From Mallotus nudiflorus (lineage: Eukaryota; Streptophyta; Magnoliopsida; Malpighiales; Euphorbiaceae), in the NCBI GenBank assembly GCA_947683625.1, contig CANTUR010000166.1, positions 2,263,001 to 2,327,000 of the forward strand: 64,000 nt of DNA, read 5' to 3'. The translations under genes were made by a program, and so were the position numbers. Below are positions 11,480-21,827 of this stretch, piece after piece. Numbering within the stretch: the stretch's first letter is position 1; every line of letters starts with the position of its first letter. The notes under the pieces are model-generated. The model made no database searches. It was not told the origin of the DNA and was given only the letters and a program-made list of their open reading frames with translations.

Positions 11480-12140
11480 GCAGAAACAGAAGAAAGGGAA
11501 AAGGAAGACTTGATTCTAGAACAATTGAAGAAGGCTAAGGCAAATGTCAATATCTGGGAACTACTAATGCACTCAGGCAGCCATAGAAGATCTCTGGTGA
11601 AAGCTCTATTGAACATGAACATTGAACTAGTAGCCATACCTGAGGCTATGGTAGCAAAGATTATAAAAAAGAAACACGGGCTGACAACCTTCTCAGATGA
11701 TGACATGCCTTTAGAAGGAGGAAATCATAATAAGGCATTATTCATCCCAGCTGAAGTAAAAGGGAAAAGAACCAACTTTGCAATGGGTAATGATGGTTTT
11801 GCCATTAATGTATGCCCACTAAAGATCTTGCCTAACTTAGGTTTGAAAGCTGAAGACTTAACCGATTCAAACCTCATAATCGGAGCCTATGATGACAGAA
11901 CTAGGAATGTGAAGGGGACATTCCAAGCTCTAGTTAAACAGGACCTGTGGAATCAACCATTGAGTTCATTATGCTGGATATACTAGTTATTTATGCTTTG
12001 TTATTGGGAAGGCCATAGTTCCATGCTATGGGAGGGGTACCCTCAACTGTGCATAAGAAGATAAAATTCCCTTATGAAGGAGATGTAGTGACAATCGAAG
12101 CAGGAACTAATACAGTTGTGGCCGCCAAACTGAAAAAATA
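11480..12140 (+). pseudogene. Element 2 aspartic protease
   Basis: The reading frame from 11510 carries HNKALFIPAEVKG, then FAMGNDGFAINVCPLKIL. Tat proteases normally have a VDNGSALNVCP-like active site here. In this copy the Asp-Asn-Gly is disturbed to Asn-Asp-Gly after a nonstandard residue, so activity is doubtful even apart from the stops. Downstream are LGLKAEDL, IIGAYDDRTRNVKG and, after a frame change near 11965, LLLGRP, with a stop where tryptophan is expected, then GGVPSTVHKKIKF (about 12030). The enzyme would have matured the polyprotein. Confidence 0.82.
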
Positions 12141-12870
12141 GAAATAAGTGTGCATTCCTCCCAGTTTTCAAATTGATCGAATTTTTTACTGGACTAAGAT
12201 GGACCCAAGGGTTGCAAAAATGAAGGACAGTATGAATTAGCAACTTAGACGGGGGCTAGGCAAAAAGAGCAAGGAAGTCCTATGCTACTGGAATTTAAGA
12301 GTTAAAATGACACTAAAGGATTAGGGTGTGTTAAGATAGGATCTACAAGCAAAAGGGAAAGAAAGAAGGAGAAGGCCAAAAGAAATAAGCCCTTCAGGAG
12401 AGTTGGGCCATTAAGTGAGAATTTCATCAAGCCATAAGAGGGAAAATACTATCTGGGTGCTAAGGAGTTCGTTAATGTCATTGGAAAAAATGTTCATAGG
12501 TTCAAGATTTTCAAGGACCAGATTATGAAAAACTTAGTCAAGAGCAACAAAGAAGAAGTGATGAAGCAAGTAGCTGGAAGAATATGGGATGCTGCTATCA
12601 AAGAGCTGTTGTGTCTGCCACCTGAAGAGGAGCCACCCCAAGATTTAGCTACTCTTATTAATGATAGCTTTACTAATGTTTTTTTTATGAAGAAACTGAT
12701 GTAATAACGTCCAGTCTCTTTAAGGACAAAAATTGTGTTTTTCCTTTGGTTAATGATATGAACGTTGGTTTTCCTTACTTGTGTTATGTGCATCCTGATA
12801 GTTCTGTGCATTATAATTTTGATCGTTCATGCATGTTTAATATTAATTCAATTTAATTTGATTCATTTAA
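12141..12870 (+). pseudogene. Element 2 protease-RT spacer
   Basis: Translatable pieces (for example LRRGLGKKSKEV near 12245 and an acidic LLCLPPEEEPPQDLATLIND stretch near 12607) match the kind of spacer found between protease and RT in Tat elements, but I recognise no catalytic domain. The sequence is rich in frame breaks and in stops of TAA, TAG and TGA type. The minus-strand frame 12494-12811 is a shadow. Confidence 0.55.
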
Positions 12871-12871
12871 C

Positions 12872-13249
12872 ATGGGTATAAATGATAATCCAAAGAATAT
12901 TTCTATATCACATGATGTAACTCCTGAAGAGAGGAAAAATTTTAAGAAAATACTAACAAAAAGAAAGGTAGTATTTGCTTGGACCTATGAAGACATGCCA
13001 GGTTTAGACAGGGACATTGTAGAGCATCATATTCCAACTTATCTAGAAATAAAATCAATTAAATAGAAATTACGCAGGCTGAGATCAGAATGGATTGAAA
13101 AGATAAAAGAAGAAATTGCTAAACAAATTTAAGCCAAATTTTTAGAGGTAGTAGATTATCTCCAATGGTTAGCAAATATAGTCCCAGTACCTAAGAAAGA
13201 TGGTAAGGTGCAAATGTGTATTGATTTTATGGATTTAAATAAAGCATGT
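12872..13249 (+). pseudogene. Element 2 reverse transcriptase, N-terminal part
   Basis: The frame starts with TPEERKNFKKIL, then VFAWTYEDMPGLD and IVEHHIP, the signature that opens RT in Tat elements. After a TAG near 13064 it continues LRRLRSEWIEKIKEEIAKQ, WLANIVPVPKKDGKV and CIDFMDLNKAC, which is RT motif 1-2. It is cut after the last cysteine codon by a solo LTR and resumes at 15304 with LKDDFPLPYIDVIVD. The element was therefore still in frame at this point when the solo LTR's parent landed. Confidence 0.92.
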
Positions 13250-15298
13250 TGTAAGCACCCAATTTCGGGATGCAATTGTGCACAATTACGACGTATGCCC
13301 CTTTGATGAAATTTATTCAAAAATTGAACTTAGTTGTCGATTTTCTAGACTTTAAGGACTAAATTGCAATATTTTTTTAGGATTTAATTGCAAATAAGTC
13401 AATTTTCAGGGGTGTTCCGATAATTTTTTAGGGGTCTTTTGGTAATTAAAAAAATAGGATCGGCATTTAAAATGCCGATCGACATTGGTGTAATACCGAC
13501 CGGCATTAGGCAATGCCGACTCATAAAATCTCTTTTTTTTTAATTTTTCACGTATTTTTTATTATTTTTTCAGTATTTCGATTAGTTGAAAATTCAATTT
13601 TATCTTTATTATTATCTAATGAAAATTTCAATGCGTTTTGAATGCGTAAATAGTTTTCAAAAATCAAAATTCTTATCAGGTTGTTTTTGAAGAGATAAGC
13701 ATTCCTGCAAACTGGGAAAGTCAGTATGCTCAGACTCTGCTTTAAAAAGAAAAGAGTCTGCGTGCGTGAGGGAGGATTTTTTTTCTTTTTGACACACAGA
13801 TAGACCGAGAGAGACAGATACACACTAAAAAAATTGACTGCACAAAAAACCCTAAAAATTTAGACGCTATTGAGAACGTCCTTTCCAGTCCAGAGTCAGC
13901 AAGAATTCAATTTCAACAGTGAAAATCCTAGTCTGAAGGGTCATCTTAAAGCATGTGCACAACATTCTTTTTTTCTTTCTTCTCTTCTCTTCTTGTAATT
14001 TTTTATTTTATTTCGTTATTTTTTTCTTATTTCATTCCTAATATAATTTTTTGTGTGTTTTTGTTTGATGCTCGATTGTGGACTGAGGAGGAAACAATTT
14101 AATATCCAAGAATTGAACAGAGGATCCATGGAATGCCTTGGTTGAACCTATATTATTTTTTTAATAGTTCTTAGGATTTTAATTTTTATTCTGCATTTTG
14201 GTATCTTGTGTAGTTTATTTTTAATTCATGGGTGTATAATTGTTTAATTTTAATTTTGTACGTAGTTTGTAATATCCCCAGTAGTGGGAATAGTGAAAGA
14301 TTTAAATTTCTGCACTTTAAAATTAATTAGTAATTAGGTTTAATTGGGTAAAAATTAATTAAAAATTAATGGTAGCTTTAGTTACTTAGGGTTTGTATGT
14401 AATTAATTTAGGTTTTTTTTTAGAAATCATATGTGAATGTGTTTTGATTTGATTTTGTTATGTTTTTTTATGTTTTTTTTAATGTTTTTGGCCCTTTTTT
14501 TTTTTAATGTTTTTGGGCCCTAAGCCCACGTTTAGGTCTAACTCATTTAAATAAATAGGCTTAAAAATGGTTTAAGGCTTTGAATAATTAGAATTAATTT
14601 AGGCCCATTAGGTTAATTAGATTTTTGGCTCACTTAGTTAATTAAAACTTGTCTAGACTTAGCTTAGCCCATTTAAAATAAATAGACCTAGACCCGCATA
14701 TCACTTAAAATAAAACTAATTTAGACTTAGGCCTACGAATTTAATTTTCCTTTCAAATTAAATAGACTTAAGCTCATTTCTTAGACAAACTAAAATAAAT
14801 AGATTTAGGTTTACTAATTAATAAAAATGTAGGCACATCTTAAGTCCATTTCACTTGTAAATAAAAATATGTAGATTTAGCTAACTTAAAAAATAAATTT
14901 AACATAGTTTAGACATAGGGACATTGCCTTTTTGATACATTTTTACTTGTAATTTTATTGACCTGTTGCCTTTTGGGTTAGATGGATGTTAATTAGGGTT
15001 TAATAAAATTTCATGTAATTAAAGGATGAAATAATCATTTATAAAATTATTCTAAATGAACACGAGATTAAGAGAAGTTAGTATTCCGTATCCAGAATCT
15101 CCTAGTTGTGGTGCTAGCTTTTTTTTAGAGAATCGAGTACCACCTTTTCGATTTGTCCCAGTTATTACCCTGGGTGGCGACTCCTCATCTCCACGCCATG
15201 TCTTTATGATAGTGGTTAGTGTGTTCTCTAAGGCCCTGAGCCTAAACAGTGTCGTGGTTGCTAAAATCTTGGACGTACGCTAAACCCCATTGTTTACA
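13250..15298 (+). mobile_element. Solo LTR of a Tat sister family (S1), inside element 2 RT
   Basis: This 2049-bp LTR has a TGTAAGCACCC start and a TTTACA end, flanked by perfect 5-bp duplications CATGT at 13245-13249 and 15299-15303. There is no internal region, so it is what remains after recombination between two LTRs. It is closer to 50090-52148 and to reversed 21828-23915 than to the element 2 LTRs: they share GTGCACAATTACGACGTA near the start. A 75-codon open frame at 15056-15283 lies in the conserved LTR end and is not considered a gene. Confidence 0.93.
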
Positions 15299-16410
15299 CA
15301 TGTCTAAAGGATGACTTCCCTTTACCTTACATTGATGTGATAGTGGATAGTGCAACGTCAAGTGTGATGTACTCCTTCATGGATAAGTTCTCTAGGGATA
15401 ATCAAATAATGATGGTAGTTATGGATAAGATCAATATAGCTTTCATCACAAAATAGGGGAAGTATTGTTATAAGGTTATGCCTTTCAGGTTAAAAAATGT
15501 AAGTGCAACATATCAAAAGGGCAGTCACCACTCTCTTCCACGACATGATGCATAAGGAAGTGGAGGTATATGTAGACGATATGATGGTCAAGTTAGAAAT
15601 AATAAAGGGGCATTTTTAAGCACTGGACATATTCTTGGCATGCATTGAGAGGTATAATTTAATATTCAACATGAAGAAATGCATTTTCAGAGTTAGTTCA
15701 GGGAAGTTGTTAGGGCATATAGTTAGTAGCAGAGGAATCGAAGTAGATCCGGATAAAGTGAAAGCCATTCAAGAAATGCCAACACCAAGGACAGAGAAAG
15801 ATGTGAGAAGGTAGGTTATAGTATATTAATAGGTTCATTGCAAGGCTTACTAATAGTTATGATCCAATCTTTAAGCTTCTAAGAAAAGATCAACCTATAG
15901 AGTGGAATGATGACTGTTAAAGGGCCTTTAATAAGATAAAGGAGTATCTCACTAATCCACTTGTACTTAAACCATCGAGGCTAGGTAAACCTTTGATCAT
16001 ATATTTGGCTCTAGAAGAAAAGGCAATGGGGGCAATGTTAGCACAAGAAGGGCAAGATGGGATAGAGCATGCAATGTATTACCTCAGTGAGAAGTTCTTG
16101 CCATATGAAGAAAAGTATGATTTGGTGGAGAAGACATGTTTGATAATGATCTAGGCAATAAGGAAATTGAGGCATTACTTTCAGTCTTATAGGGTTTAGG
16201 CCATTTCAAAAATAGACCCCTTAAGATACTTATTACAGGCACCTACTCTAACCGAAAGGATGTCTCGATGGCTCGTTCTCTTGACTGAATTTGATATAGA
16301 GTACATTACCATGAAGGTTATCAAGGGAAGGGTAGTAGCATAATTCCTAGCTTAAAATGCTATAGAGGGCGATGAATAGTGGAGCCTAGAATTCCTAAAT
16401 AAGAATCTAG
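15299..16410 (+). pseudogene. Element 2 RT C-terminal part and first RNase H
   Basis: RT resumes with LKDDFPLPYIDVIVDSA. The YVDDMMVK catalytic motif is intact near 15569-15592 but reached through frame changes. A block with LGHIVSSRGIEVDPDKVKAI follows at about 15710-15770. The RNase H part reads KPLIIYLALEEKAMGAMLAQE (first 20: KPLIIYLALEEKAMGAMLAQ, about 15987), IEHAMYYLSEKFLPYEEKY and then ERMSRWLVLLTEFDIEY (about 16255). Tat RNase H at this place often lacks part of its active site, which fits the replacement of its function by the second RNase H. Confidence 0.87.
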
Positions 16411-16419
16411 CAGTTGTAG

Positions 16420-16690
16420 AGCATCAGGAATGGAAGCTTTATTTTGATGGTGCAGTAAACAATAAAGGAGCCGAGTTAAGAGTGATCCTCGTCACACCAG
16501 AGGGAGAAACCACACCAATGGCTAAGAAACTGGATTTTAAAGTAACCAATAATATAGCTGAGTATGAAGTGTGCTTTCATGGAGTAGAAGTGGTGATGGC
16601 AATTAGAGCAAAGGAGTTTTTACTGTATAGGGATTCTATGTTGGTTATCAGCTAGGCTAATCAGCTAGATTATTGTCATAAGTATTTCTC
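16420..16690 (+). pseudogene. Element 2 second, archaeal-type RNase H (N-terminal part)
   Basis: From WKLYFDGAVNNKGA the frame runs through VILVTPEGE, KLDFKVTNNIAEYEVCFHGV and FLLYRDSMLVISQ. The D-E-D pattern (FDG; AEYE; RDS) of an archaeal-type RNase H is visible. A second RNase H after the usual one is diagnostic of the Tat lineage. It stops matching near 16690, before the last helix and the final catalytic residue, where the mosaic of foreign sequence starts. Confidence 0.88.
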
Positions 16691-18042
16691 ATCACAGTAA
16701 ATTTATTTCGGTCCTTTGACCTTGAAATCATCATGGATTTCTACATAGCTATTTTATGTTTTGACACATTCTAACATTGTCTTTAACCGGACGATTAAAT
16801 AGGATGTTATTGGATATGAAATTAGTTATCTGAGGAATGTGAGTGATTCAGAAGGAATTTATCCCTCATTAATATGAGAAAGATATCTATGGGCCCCTTA
16901 ATGAGATAGACTAAAGCAAAATGCATGGCCATGCTGAAATGAATTGATAAAGAGTTATCATTTTCAGTCTACTTGGAATCAAGTCATAATATTGAACTAT
17001 ATAAGGATGACATTCTATGCCTTATGTTAAATTAGGATATCATGTGATAAAGGGACAATAAAATTCACTGTGATTAGGTTATGTCGGATTATTGACTTCA
17101 CATGACTTGGGTAGTTATAATGTCTTGCTAGAGGCCACTTATGACTTATAGGCCTAAATAGAGATTTAGGCCCACTGCCAATGTTATGTGAACCTACAAG
17201 GTCACACACTTAGAACAAGCCCAAAACAAATTTGAGTTTAATAAGCCCAAAATAAACTCTGTGGAAATAAATAATTAAAGTTATTTATTTATTTATTTAA
17301 GATAAATGTTATTTTAAATAAATAAATAAGATATTATTTCTGATTTATTTTTAAACAAAATCATAATATAATAAATGGAAGTTACCAAAAGGTCATTGGT
17401 AGGTGAAACCCTAATTTGGAGTCTATAAATATGTTATATTCTCTAGGGTTTAACACACTTGTTTTTCCTATCTCCAAATTCATTTTCTCTCTTCTTAGAA
17501 AACAAAGACAGAGTTTTTATTTTTTTCTTGATTTATAAGACAATCAAGAAGGTTGCTAGCACACACTTCAATTCATTTTATGAAGGGCTGTTCGTGTGGA
17601 TACCTATAGAGGACGCATCCTTTTGGAGATGTCTAGATCCTAATAACCAAAGCAAAAACTTGAGGTAAGGTGTCACCGGTGTGAACCTCCTCTCATCCTT
17701 CCATAAAATCTTGCCTCTTCTGTGTTTTGGTGAGATTCTTGAAACCCTAGATTTAATCAAGTAGTCAAATTACATGGATCCAGGTTTGGGAACGTGATAA
17801 AATTTTAATTTTTTCACTGCGTTTGTATCACGAAACCCAACACACACATCATATTTAGAGAATAAGAACTTTTAAAGTATTTTTTTATAGTGAAATACTT
17901 TTTTGAATAGTAAAATACGTATTCACGAATAGTAAAATACTATTTATAAATAGTAAAATATTATTTATGAATAATAAAATACATACAAAATATTTTAAAA
18001 AAAACATAAATGTTACATTTTTAAATATGGTTTAACCACCAA
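16690..18042. repeat. Degraded LTR-like debris replacing the element 2 integrase core
   Basis: No gene is visible. About 17025-17842 looks like a decayed plus-strand copia-type LTR: a TGTTA start, TATA-like GTCTATAAATATG at 17421, a pyrimidine-rich stretch with TCAAGAAGGTTGCTAGC, and an ACCCAACA end. I find no target duplication or primer site. About 17890-17982 holds four imperfect 21-22-bp units with the core AATAGTAAAATA. The short open frames at 17027-17209, 17459-17668 and 17578-17760 have no recognisable content. Confidence 0.5.
17890..17982. repeat. Minisatellite, about 22-bp units
   Basis: Four adjacent imperfect copies of a unit like TGAATAGTAAAATACTATTT. The units differ by a few substitutions. 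Confidence 0.8.
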
Positions 18043-20705
18043 TGTTTTACACACTTATACTGCATTAAAATAAAAATAATAAAAGAAAAGACTACTCTAA
18101 CTAGGATTGTTGGCCAACCTTATTCTAAACTTCTATCCCACTCAACCCGGTTCACCAACTATCAAGCCCAACTATCTGAAATCATTTATAAAATAGAGTA
18201 AAATGAATACAAAAATACTCAATGAATAAATGTTACAAGCAGAAAATAGTTTAACTAAATTAAATATAATAAACATCTCAAATTAAAATAGTAAAACATT
18301 TAATAAACAAATTATCATTCACTCAAAATGTCTGATTCAATCTTGCTTTCAAACACATTCAAAACTCAATCAATTGAAACATGTGCCTTTGCAAATATAA
18401 ATATAACTTTTCATTTGTATTAACCGTCCCTACCACAAGCATCACAACTCAGCTATAACACACATGCCATCTTAAGCTCATTCTTTAGGCACATTTGAAG
18501 GCTAACCTTCAACTACATTAGCACAGAGCAACCCTTCTTCCTTCACCGTCTTGCAATCAAGTGCCTTGTTGTTTATTGTGCAATAACAACCAACACAATC
18601 TCAAATGTGCATATATCACCTCAGCACATTCATATATCTCATATAGGGAGGTAATACACAAAACAAATACCATTTCCATAAAATATATTGTCAAAACCTT
18701 TATATCACATTTGCTTTTAACAAAGTATTCAAAATTAAAATAATTTTAGCATAGTTCAAAGAAGTGAAATCAGATTGAGCATAAGCTCATTTTAATCACC
18801 AAGTAACCAAAAGGATCTCAATTTAGATCATAAATCAAAGCATATAAAAGTAATACATCTAATTCTTATACTTGGAAACTTTAAAACTTAAAACTTAAAC
18901 ATACGATTCAAGTAGCATGAGGCTGAATTGAAACCATTTAAATACATCATTTTAGGTCCATAAAAAACATTAATAAATGTCATTTATTACTAAAATAAAT
19001 AGATTTTAAAGGCTTGAACATCCGCTCACCAAACAGCCTATAAACACATAAATCCAATTTACCGAATTTGATTAGTTTGCACCTGCACTTCCTTTGCCTT
19101 TTCCAGTACCTAACACAAGCAATTTCATTTATAAATCATTAATATAAAAATCTCATATAATGACCTAACCATGCACCCCCCAAACTATATGCCAAATATG
19201 CAAATTAACGTAACTCTACAAACTAGCCTTATTAACTTTACGAGAGCTATTTTTAGGCCTATATTATAAAAATTATTCTGACCTATAGGAGAAGAATTTT
19301 AACCTCAAATTTTAACCAGACTTAGGTATTTATGTCTAGTATCTTAACTAAAAATTTCACTTCCATCCAATAACCAAAAATATAATTATAAAGATCGTAT
19401 TGCAAGCAGCTCAATTACTCAAACAGATTGAGCAATAAAAAGTACAGTTTGTTAGACTACTATTCAGTCATAATCAGCTCTAGATCAAAACTACAAAGTT
19501 CTATAGAACTCTTTTAAGTTTTCTTAGAATCAAAATAGACTCAATTTGGATTTTCCTATCTCAAGATATTTGAAAAGTATCTAGACTAGTTTTAACTTAT
19601 GAACTCTATAAACCTGGTTCACATGATCAAAATCACTACTTTCAAAGCTGAATTTGAAAAATTATTGAGACTTATTGAAAAGAAATTTTGAGCTGAAATT
19701 TTAATCAATATTAGATATATATATATGTCTAGAATTTGACATAAAAATTTCACACCAATTGGACAACTGTAGAGCGAGATATAAGCATCTGAACACAACT
19801 AGCTCAATTTACATAATAGACTGAGCAATAAAATTTTTTTTCTAATTTTACTATCATGGAGGCTGAATCAGATTGAACTAAAAGAGAAAAAATTTTAGAT
19901 AATTCTTCCAAGATTCCATATCATTAAATAACACTTAATTTGGAGTTCTATAGTTCAAGATATACTCAAATTACTATGACTAAAAATCCAAGAAAAATTA
20001 ACCCAAAAATTTCATCTTAGATACCTTAACTTAAATTAACCAAAAACCTTTAAATGCTTACCAAATAAATTTCTAGAACCTTCAAGGATGATGATTAATG
20101 GCTTGAAATGGTTTTAAACCTTCAAATTCATCTTGTAAAAATCAGTTCCCTTTGAAGAATAGATAGCTCTTCCTAGTTTTCTCCTTTTTTTTTCTCTTCT
20201 TCTCCTTTCTTTCTTTTGTTTTTTTTCTTTTTTTTTCCTTAGAATTTATGGCTGTACACCGTAGAAGATGTTAGGGTATTTTAGAATAGATTTAAGTGAA
20301 GAATGTCTCCTTTAGCCCTTAATAAAATGTTAGTATTACTTATTAACCCTCCAACTTTCAATTGTTCACTTAAGGATAATTATTGTTTCAATTGAGTCTT
20401 CATCTCTTTCTAACATTTAAGTTCTTGTCTTTTACTTCAATTCAACTTCATATATCTATTATTTACAATATTTCACTCGTTTTAAGTGTCATCAAAATTC
20501 AATAATTCATGCTTCTTGACTGAGTACAAATCATGTTTAGACCCGACGCACTAACCTAACTATAAGCAACACTTAACTTACACTCAAGGGCACATGTGTC
20601 TAAAACCATATCCAAATATATTAACTTATACTTAAATTCATTAAATATATTAATACAATACATAATGAATATAAATGTACTGAGAATTAGAGTACGAGTG
20701 TGACA
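18043..20705 (-). mobile_element. Probable solo LTR of a chromovirus-like element (S6), minus orientation
   Basis: On the plus strand it runs from TGTTTTACACAC to GTGTGACA and joins element 2 integrase coding directly at 20706. The stretch from about 19860 (CTGAATCAGATTGAACTAAA) to 20080 aligns with 35900-36120 in LTR 1: shared AATAACACTTAATTTG (LTR 1: AGAACACTTAATTTG), AAACCCTAACTTAA-like and ACCAAAAA phrases, then a pyrimidine run. It therefore belongs to the same broad LTR group. Two related internal blocks (19230-19470 and 19650-19850, both ending in GA..GAGCAATAAAA) show internal duplication. The flanks ACCAA and ACAAT do not match, so the target duplication is not supported. Open frames inside (18561-18743, 20556-20837) show no domains. 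Confidence 0.6.
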
Positions 20706-21264
20706 ACAATGGAAGCAGCCAATAAAAATACAAAGAAAATCTTCTCTAAGATGGTCAAAACTTACAAGGATTGGTATGAGTTTCTTCCCTTTGCCTTGTG
20801 AGGATATAGAACTACAGCCAGAACTGCCACAGGCCAAACCCCGTTCTCCCTGGTGTTTGGTTGTGAAGCAGTTTTGCCAATAGAAACTGAGATCAAGTCT
20901 CTAAGAATAGTTATGGAGGCCAAAATGCCCAAGAGTGAATGGGCATGAAAAAGATATGATCATTTAGTGTCTTTGGGCGAGAAGAGGATAAATGTTTTAT
21001 TTTATATTTAAATATACCAGAAGAGGATAGCAAGGGCATTTAATAAGAAGGTAAAGTCGGGGAAGATAAAAGTTGGGGATATGGTACTAATATAATCCAG
21101 AGCAGTGGTGTTCGATCTAAGAGGAAAGTTCAGACCAAACTGGGAAGGACCATACTTAGTCAAGTTAGTTCTGCCAAAAGGAGCCGCCAAGATATTTGAT
21201 CTTGAAGGAAATGAGTTCATGGAGCCTGTTAACCTGGATCGCCTTAAGAAATACTATCTATAAA
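20706..21264 (+). pseudogene. Element 2 integrase C-terminal remnant
   Basis: The frame opens with MEAANKNTKKI and continues KTYKDWYEFLPFAL, then GYRTTARTATGQTPFSLVFG, CEAVLPIE and, after a break, RAFNKKVKSGKIKVGDMVL, GKFRPNWEGPY and NLDRLKKYYL. These are the end of the integrase core and its C-terminal DNA-binding part, and RLKKYY is the usual end of Tat pol. The zinc domain and most of the catalytic core, which should lie between the second RNase H and this segment, are missing. The 18043-20705 LTR and debris occupy their place. The minus-strand frame 21008-21220 is a shadow. Confidence 0.9.
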
Positions 21265-21827
21265 AATAAATAGAAGTAGTATAAAGAAAATAAAATTCTA
21301 TTGATTAGAAAACCTGAAAAGGCTAGTCAGGTAAAAATTAGGACATTCCCGATATTAAGAAAACTCGTAAAGGGCTGGCAGACAACAATTAGGGAATAAA
21401 TAAAAGAAAAAGGTCTTGTTGACTAGAAAACCCATAAAAGGTTTGTTAGGCAAAAGTTAGGGAAATAAAATTTGAGCGAAAAATATTCAGTTAGAAAATT
21501 TGAAAGGACTAGTTGATAACAGGGGTCATGTCATGTGATGTAGTAAATGTACTCATTTTGGCCCTAATTAATGAATCTTATTGAAATTGAAATTTTGTTA
21601 TAAAATTGCATGTTCTATCTTATTTATAATGCATAAGTACTAGAAAGGGAAACAAAATATAAAAGCTTAAAATCAGCTCTATGAGACCATTTTGCTTCAG
21701 TCGTACCTTTATTTCTTCTTCCTCTGAGATTCATCATGTAAAGCTTGAATCCTTTTGTATCTAGAAAATTCGAGTGGCTTTGTAGCTTATATCATGACCT
21801 AGATTCGAAAAGTAAAAATAAGAAGCA
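21265..21827 (+). repeat. Element 2 3' region with GAAAACCYGAAAGG-type short repeats
   Basis: There is no gene. Several copies of a phrase like GAAAACCTGAAAAGGCTAG followed by CAGGTAAAAATTAGGACA or GGCAAAAGTTAGGG occur at about 21308, 21355, 21428 and 21490. The same phrase continues after the solo LTR at about 23930 and 23975. Such repeats downstream of pol are a known trait of Tat elements. Confidence 0.7.

Noticed and set aside
11227..11706. 159-codon minus-strand frame over the Tat gag-protease region
   Set aside because: The plus strand shows the Tat linker and protease motifs; the minus frame has no recognisable domain and is a shadow of a Lys/Glu-rich coding strand.
15056..15283. 75-codon plus-strand frame in solo LTR S1
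   Set aside because: It falls in the conserved LTR end; homologous stretches in the other Tat LTRs do not keep it open, so conservation is at DNA level.
20556..20837. 93-codon minus-strand frame spanning the end of the LTR at 18043-20705 and element 2 integrase
   Set aside because: It crosses an insertion boundary; the plus strand is the coding strand for the integrase end.
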